59,474 nt of DNA from Rhizoclosmatium globosum (lineage: Eukaryota; Chytridiomycota; Chytridiomycetes; Chytridiales; Chytriomycetaceae), in assembly GCA_002104985.1 (NCBI GenBank), contig MCGO01000224.1, positions 1 through 59,474 on the forward strand, in the 5' to 3' direction. Under the pieces are notes generated by a model. It was given only the letters and a program-made list of their open reading frames with translations. It made no database searches and had not been told where the DNA came from. The translations under genes were made by a program, and so were the position numbers. Shown piece after piece: positions 55,509-59,474 of this stretch; position 1 is the first letter of the stretch; each line of letters opens with the position of its first letter.

Positions 55509-56446
55509 CTAGGACCTTTTTAGCTTGCTTTTTTGTGTATGAAATAAGAGAATTGTTTTATTGGATTAAGCACAGACACCAGGCACATCATCCCCAGTGA
55601 ACAAACAGCACATCAAAGTCCCTGCAAGCGTCAATGACGTACAATACCTCTAGTGCGATGAACAACAACACTAATCAAGCAAGTGGGAGTGTGTCAAGGG
55701 AGGGTGATGGGGTTCCTTCACACAGAAACATCAATGACCAGGCAGCAGACAAGGAAGCAGAAGAATAGAAGAGAGAAGATGAGGAGACTCCAAGAGTGGT
55801 GAGTATTTCGAACTTTCAATCAATTAACTGATGGTTAAACAACAGAGTTGTTGACCAATCACTCTTGCCAGTGTATCAAAGTGTTAGAGAAAGTAACTGG
55901 ATTGGCTGAAAACAAAATGCTTGTTAGTATGATGGATATGGAGGAAGAATTGGCTGTCAAACTGGCAGTTGTGGACATTACGGAGGTGGCAAAGAAATTC
56001 ACAGAAAGTTCTTTAACATATGGTATGTATTAGCTTTGTGAAATCCAATACCTTTAAATTATTGGACTTCCTAAATTTTTCAAATCGGGCTTTATACCAG
56101 AAAAGGTATGGGATAAATGTGGAGACTAAATGTACCTATCCTACAAAAAGAGTTTCCAATCTGAAGAATTGTCATAATGCTACTACTTGTGCAAAACTTG
56201 ACACTGCCTCCAAAAGTGTTAAAAACACAATTAGCCACATGGACACAATTACTGAGAAGCTTAAAATCAATGACAACACAAGTCTTAGGGTTAGCTTTTT
56301 ATGGAGGAGTGTGTAATGTGAGTGGTAGTATAAAGGATTACTTTAATTAATGTGTCTTTCAGGAGATTTTATTGTACTTGTTGAGGTGTTTAGTATTGGT
56401 TGTGAAGGAAAGGGCAACTTTCGCAAGTCACATATAGCTGTGTCAA
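55509..56446. other. AT-rich tail, part 1, no intact gene
   Basis: Small plus-strand frames at about 55848-56033 and 56020-56316 encode Lys/Thr/Ser-rich peptides, possibly exons of a decayed gene ('VLEKVTGLAENKMLVSMMDM', 'NATTCAKLDTASKSVKNTIS'). No start, domain or splice pattern could be fixed. Confidence 0.35.
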
Positions 56447-56464
56447 AAATAGGGGTGGTCAAAG

Positions 56465-56639
56465 TGGAATAGGACAGACGAGGAATACATCGACGTTTTC
56501 TTCAACGAACTCACACTGGCCCAAAAGCTGTGCCTCCTATGGGATGAATACATTGTCGCCCATGGACGAGCAACGCAAGCTCTTGTACTTCTCGCATCCA
56601 CAATCACTGTGCTTGCATTGTGGCTGTGGGTCCAAGCAG
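56465..56639 (+). pseudogene. Isolated exon encoding a hydrophobic helix, flanked by an inverted repeat
   Basis: This is an open run of 58 codons ending at a plausible donor ('gcag|gtccc'). It reads 'RTDEEYIDVFFNELTLAQKL', 'CLLWDEYIVAHGRATQ' and 'ALVLLASTITVLALWLWV'. Codons often end in C or G, unlike the AT-rich surroundings, and it starts right after the terminal repeat at 56451. No other exon of the same gene was found nearby. Family not recognised. Confidence 0.5.
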
Positions 56640-56716
56640 GTCCCTTACCATCTCCATTTCACCCTGAAAAGCAAAGTTTCATCATCTTGAAGTTAGTGGT
56701 TTGAAACCTGTAGATA

Positions 56717-56949
56717 AGGAGGGTCAGAGTTGCGGTTTCGAACCATTGCCTCTTGAGGTGTTTTGTCATAGCGGATTGGGTGGTGAAAAGCGAAATTGAA
56801 TCGCAAGACTCTAAGCAGCTCCCAAAAGCGGAATTGAAAAGCGAGGGAGAGGTTCTCTTTTGGATTCAAAAAGGGGATTTTGGCCATTTCAAAACTTTGC
56901 TTTTCGCACTTTTGAAAATAGTCCAAAATACCCAACTTTGACCACCCCT
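56717..56949 (+). mobile_element. Short TIR element, copy A
   Basis: Begins 'aggagggtcagagtt' and ends 'aactttgaccacccct', near-inverted ends. The interior contains 'gaaaagcgagggagaggttc' and 'ggggattttggccatttc'. Copy B is the same sequence in the other orientation. Confidence 0.75.
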
Positions 56950-56959
56950 AATAGCTGCG

Positions 56960-58400
56960 GATCATTTAGCCTCCACTTCAAAGGAATCAAAAACAAATGC
57001 TGGACCTATTTCTGACCCATCCAAAGGATTCATGTCGCATTCTATGGACCCTTTCCACATGATGCCATCGCTCAGCCCAATCTTCAAAATAGTCTTTTGC
57101 CAGCAAAGATCATGATGACTGCACCATTCCTGTTGAACCTGTCCATCAAGTTCCGACAGTTCAAGCTTCAAAAACGTATGTCCACTCAAGTCAGCGTGTT
57201 GTGGCTATTCAGCCACCAGTCAGTGTTACAGCTGCCTAAGGAATTACAACTCTCCTGGATCAACTGCCCCCGGCTTTGTCCTACCAATGGTGCAGTTTCC
57301 TTCGTACTTCATGCTGTTGATTTTAATAATTGGGATTTTCAGGTCCACAACTGCCGCTGGGTGAGGTTATCGCACTGTTGATTCTTCTTTGAATGACGTA
57401 CTGGATACTGTACTTAGAGTCCAGATGGCTTTTGACAATGTGAACATAAGTGATCAGGTAGAATTCAAATATTATTGCAAACTATACTTACACTTTTGCA
57501 ATAAGATAGTTATATCTATTGAAAGTTTCTGAATTAAGGCTATAAGGAGTTGAATGCCTATGAAAACAATTTCCTTTGCCCACAAGAGACTGAAGAAGTC
57601 CTCCCCTTAAAGGAAAAATAGAAAGGTTTGTAAATCTGTGAAATCCATAATTGACATATATTGGAAATAGGTACGGAGATAAGCTGATGGTTCAACATTT
57701 GTTGACATTAAACACCAAGCACTTGGACCATGTGGTCTCCTCCCTTTGGCAATGTTAACGCATTTCAGGGCTGGCCTGTACAGCTGGGAAGCTGCAAGTT
57801 TGGAGTTCTTCAGAGGATTGATTCACTACTGTGTTGCTCTGCCAAAACCAGATCTGCACCTGCTAGCAGCCATGCGCTATACCAATAGATAGCTCTACAT
57901 TTTGGCTGAATGATGTACAGGTCCATGTTGGACGAGGGAGAAGGTTTCGCAGGAAGGCCAAAGAAAAGAATGAAATGACTGTAAGAGTTTGAAACTCCAA
58001 TTTTGGACAAAACGCACAATAGCTCTTGGAAGATATGGCACCAGCTATAAGGACAACATTAGTTCCTTTGACGCAGAGGAAACAAAATCACCAGCAGAAT
58101 CAGACACTAAAATTACTCAAGCTTCAGATGACCCAATCCCAGATGTAGTGCTTCTATCGCTGATGCTACTCCTCCACATCAAGATGGATCACCAAAACCA
58201 ACATCCACAATATAAACTTGAAATAACCACGTCAAAAATCAAAGCTCCTTGTCTCAGTGAAATTTGTTCAGAGTTCGAGCCTGTTGTTGCACCAACCTCA
58301 AAACCTGAGACAGACACAGCTGGATGCAAGAGCTGATCATTAGCATTCTTGCATTGTTTGTAGGCTTATGTTTTCTTTTAGTTTTAATTGACAGCACTTC
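56960..58400 (+). pseudogene. Decayed multi-exon gene or transposon gene
   Basis: Several short runs look coding but do not join. They are: 56957-57108 ('AADHLASTSKESKTNAGPIS'); about 57105-57240 ('DDCTIPVEPVHQVPTVQASK'); 57371-57458 ('NDVLDTVLRVQMAFDNVNIS') ending at a donor; 57548-57620 ('ELNAYENNFLCPQETEEVLP') with a stop in frame; 57673-57760 ('YGDKLMVQHLLTLNTKHLDH'); and 57989-58336 ('SSFDAEETKSPAESDTKITQ'). Frame changes and stops occur within. No domain is recognised. Confidence 0.4.
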
Positions 58401-58587
58401 TCCTTCAGGTGTCTCTTGTCGTATTCTGTCACCACCTTTGATAGACATTCTCATGTCACTTGGCTTGAAAGAGCTTGCTTCTAATGCAAAAAAGAGTGGA
58501 CAGTCCATTGAGATTCTGCCAAATGAGAAGAGGCTCCTGAATTACTTGATTGGTTAGTTGTTCCATGGAGTATAATGCAACAGCCTT

Positions 58588-58799
58588 AGGGGTGGTCAAA
58601 GTTGGGTGTTTTGGACAATTTTCAAAAGTGTGAAAAGCGAAGTTTTGAAATGGCCAAAATCCCCTTTTTGAACCCAAAAGAGAACCTCTCCCTCGCTTTT
58701 CAATTTTGCTTTTGGGAGCCGCTTTTGAGTTTTGCGATTCGATTTTGCTTTTCACGACCTAATATGACCGGTGTCGAAACTGCAACTCTGACCATCCCT
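58588..58799 (-). mobile_element. Short TIR element, copy B (inverted relative to A)
   Basis: Begins 'aggggtggtcaaagttggg' and ends 'aactctgaccatccct'. Reverse-complemented, it follows copy A almost base for base over the central 200 bp, including 'aaaagcgagggagaggttc' and 'aaaaaggggattttggcc'. Confidence 0.75.
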
Positions 58800-58931
58800 T
58801 TCCGACGGTTTCAAACTGCGCTTTCAAAATGATCTGCGCTTTCAAACGCCCCAATGTTTGCTGCGAAGATTGGGGTGTTTGAAAAGTGATGTTTCAACCT
58901 TTTGAAAAGTGGTGGTTCAAAACCTGTTGAC

Positions 58932-59122
58932 AAGGAGGGTCAGAGTTGAGGTTTCAAATCGCTCCTTCTTAGTGTTCTGCTTCTTAGCGGTCTTGGTGGT
59001 GAATTGCGAAATCGAATCGCAAAACTGAAAAGTGACGCCAAATTGCGATATCGAAAAGCGAGGGAAGCTTCGCTTTTCGTGCTTTTCAATCTTGTCCAAA
59101 ATCCCTTACTTTGACCATCCCT
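58932..59122 (+). mobile_element. Short TIR element, copy C (same orientation as A, more diverged)
   Basis: Begins 'aggagggtcagagttgagg' and ends 'actttgaccatccct'. The 25 bp before it ('aaaacctgttgacaaggaggg') also match those before copy A, so the unit may extend further left. The interior is shorter and more diverged. Confidence 0.65.
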
Positions 59123-59212
59123 ATTATCCATAAGAGCAATTCTGATCATCTTCAGTCAAAACTTTATTGGAGACAATATCAACATTCCTGCTTTACCTAG
59201 AAGGCAACAAAG

Positions 59213-59430
59213 TCAACACATGGTCAATGGCCTAAACTCCAAACAGGTGCTGGAGGCGTGGGCAACACATCCCTCAAGAACAAATGTTTGTAGTTTTGAC
59301 AGTTTGTGGATGCTAACGTTCATCTCATCAGAAAAATCTGTATTCATACATTTCTCCAGCAATCTGGCACACTTTGGACATGGAAGAAATTGTTGCACTG
59401 TACTTGTAAAGTTTCTCTGTATTTGGCTAC
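59213..59430 (-). pseudogene. Terminal exon with CxxC motif (partial or relic)
   Basis: A minus-strand run from an acceptor-like 'atacag' near 59421 reads 'VQQFLPCPKCARLLEKCMNT' then 'EMNVSIHKLSKLQTFVLEGC' to a stop at 59213. The Cys spacing suggests a zinc-binding end of a larger protein. No neighbouring exon is visible before the window ends. Confidence 0.35.
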
Positions 59431-59474
59431 TATTTTGTTTTTATGACGTTTGTTATGTTTTTTGTTCGTCAATA

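Larger units (their letters stand above)
56451..56949. mobile_element. Composite unit bounded by short inverted repeats, with a captured exon
   Basis: 'aggggtggtcaaagt' at 56451-56465 is the exact reverse complement of 'actttgaccacccct' at 56935-56949. The same end sequence is found on the elements at 58588 and 59122. Between the ends lie a coding-like exon (56465-56639) and element A (56717-56949). Confidence 0.55.

Noticed and set aside
1..59474. CRISPR arrays, rRNA, bacterial operons or an origin
   Set aside because: No spaced direct repeats, rRNA segments or bacterial gene layout were seen; the DNA is intron-rich nuclear eukaryotic.
1..59474. tRNA genes
   Set aside because: I looked for the T-loop consensus with a matching acceptor stem and found no convincing case; a covariance-model scan would settle it.

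Overview
This is a nuclear segment of a fungus, most likely a zoosporic (chytrid-type) one. Genes are dense, on both strands, and split by short GT-AG introns (about 45-90 nt). The gene set mixes standard fungal genes (mitochondrial uL4, complex I NDUFA12, Rab7, DOT1, Stm1, Spo7, RES-complex SNIP1/Pml1) with genes rarer in yeasts (hybrid histidine kinases, a multi-KH plus SAM Bicaudal-C-like protein, an Abraxas-like protein, DUF1254/DUF1214 proteins). The lineage is an inference from gene content and intron style; no rDNA is present.

Layout. 1-5.4 kb: the broken tail of a coiled-coil gene and a frameshift-ridden cell-surface protein gene, with eroded copies of both around an intact SNIP1 gene. 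5.6-20.6 kb: uL4m, RAB7, NDUFA12, DOT1, a basic nuclear protein, the biotin gene BIOA, two tandem DUF1254/1214 proteins, another surface-protein relic, and a cyclin T/K and an Abraxas-like gene whose start codons lie 41 bp apart. 20.6-31 kb: three paralogous hybrid histidine kinases around a CPSF6-like RRM gene. HK1 keeps all main catalytic motifs, HK2 has an altered N-box, and HK3 is an open frame that has lost the phospho-acceptor His and Asp and the ATP-binding boxes. 31-44.6 kb: a Gln-rich protein, 3-hydroxyacyl-CoA dehydrogenase, three MYND-finger paralogues, a TBC Rab-GAP and the KH/SAM protein. 45-54 kb: two tandem multi-pass membrane proteins of unknown family, Stm1 (whose two introns share a duplicated block), a single-pass SH3 protein, Spo7-like, and two tandem alpha/beta hydrolases. 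54.5-59.5 kb: a 5'-truncated LRR gene, then an AT-rich tail with no intact gene, decayed exons and short terminal-inverted-repeat elements, one pair of which encloses an apparently captured exon.

Themes. Local duplication dominates: kinases x3, MYND x3, DUF1254 x2, 7TM x2, hydrolases x2, and relic duplications of gene ends. RAB7 and the TBC protein are the two classes that work together in vesicle traffic. DOT1, cyclin T/K, SNIP1 and CPSF6-like all act on chromatin, transcription or pre-mRNA. Single-base frame breaks occur in otherwise well-conserved genes (HK1, HK2, second 7TM). These may be assembly indels, so only genes with many breaks are called pseudogenes. Exon joins were derived by hand from reading frame, splice signals and family similarity.
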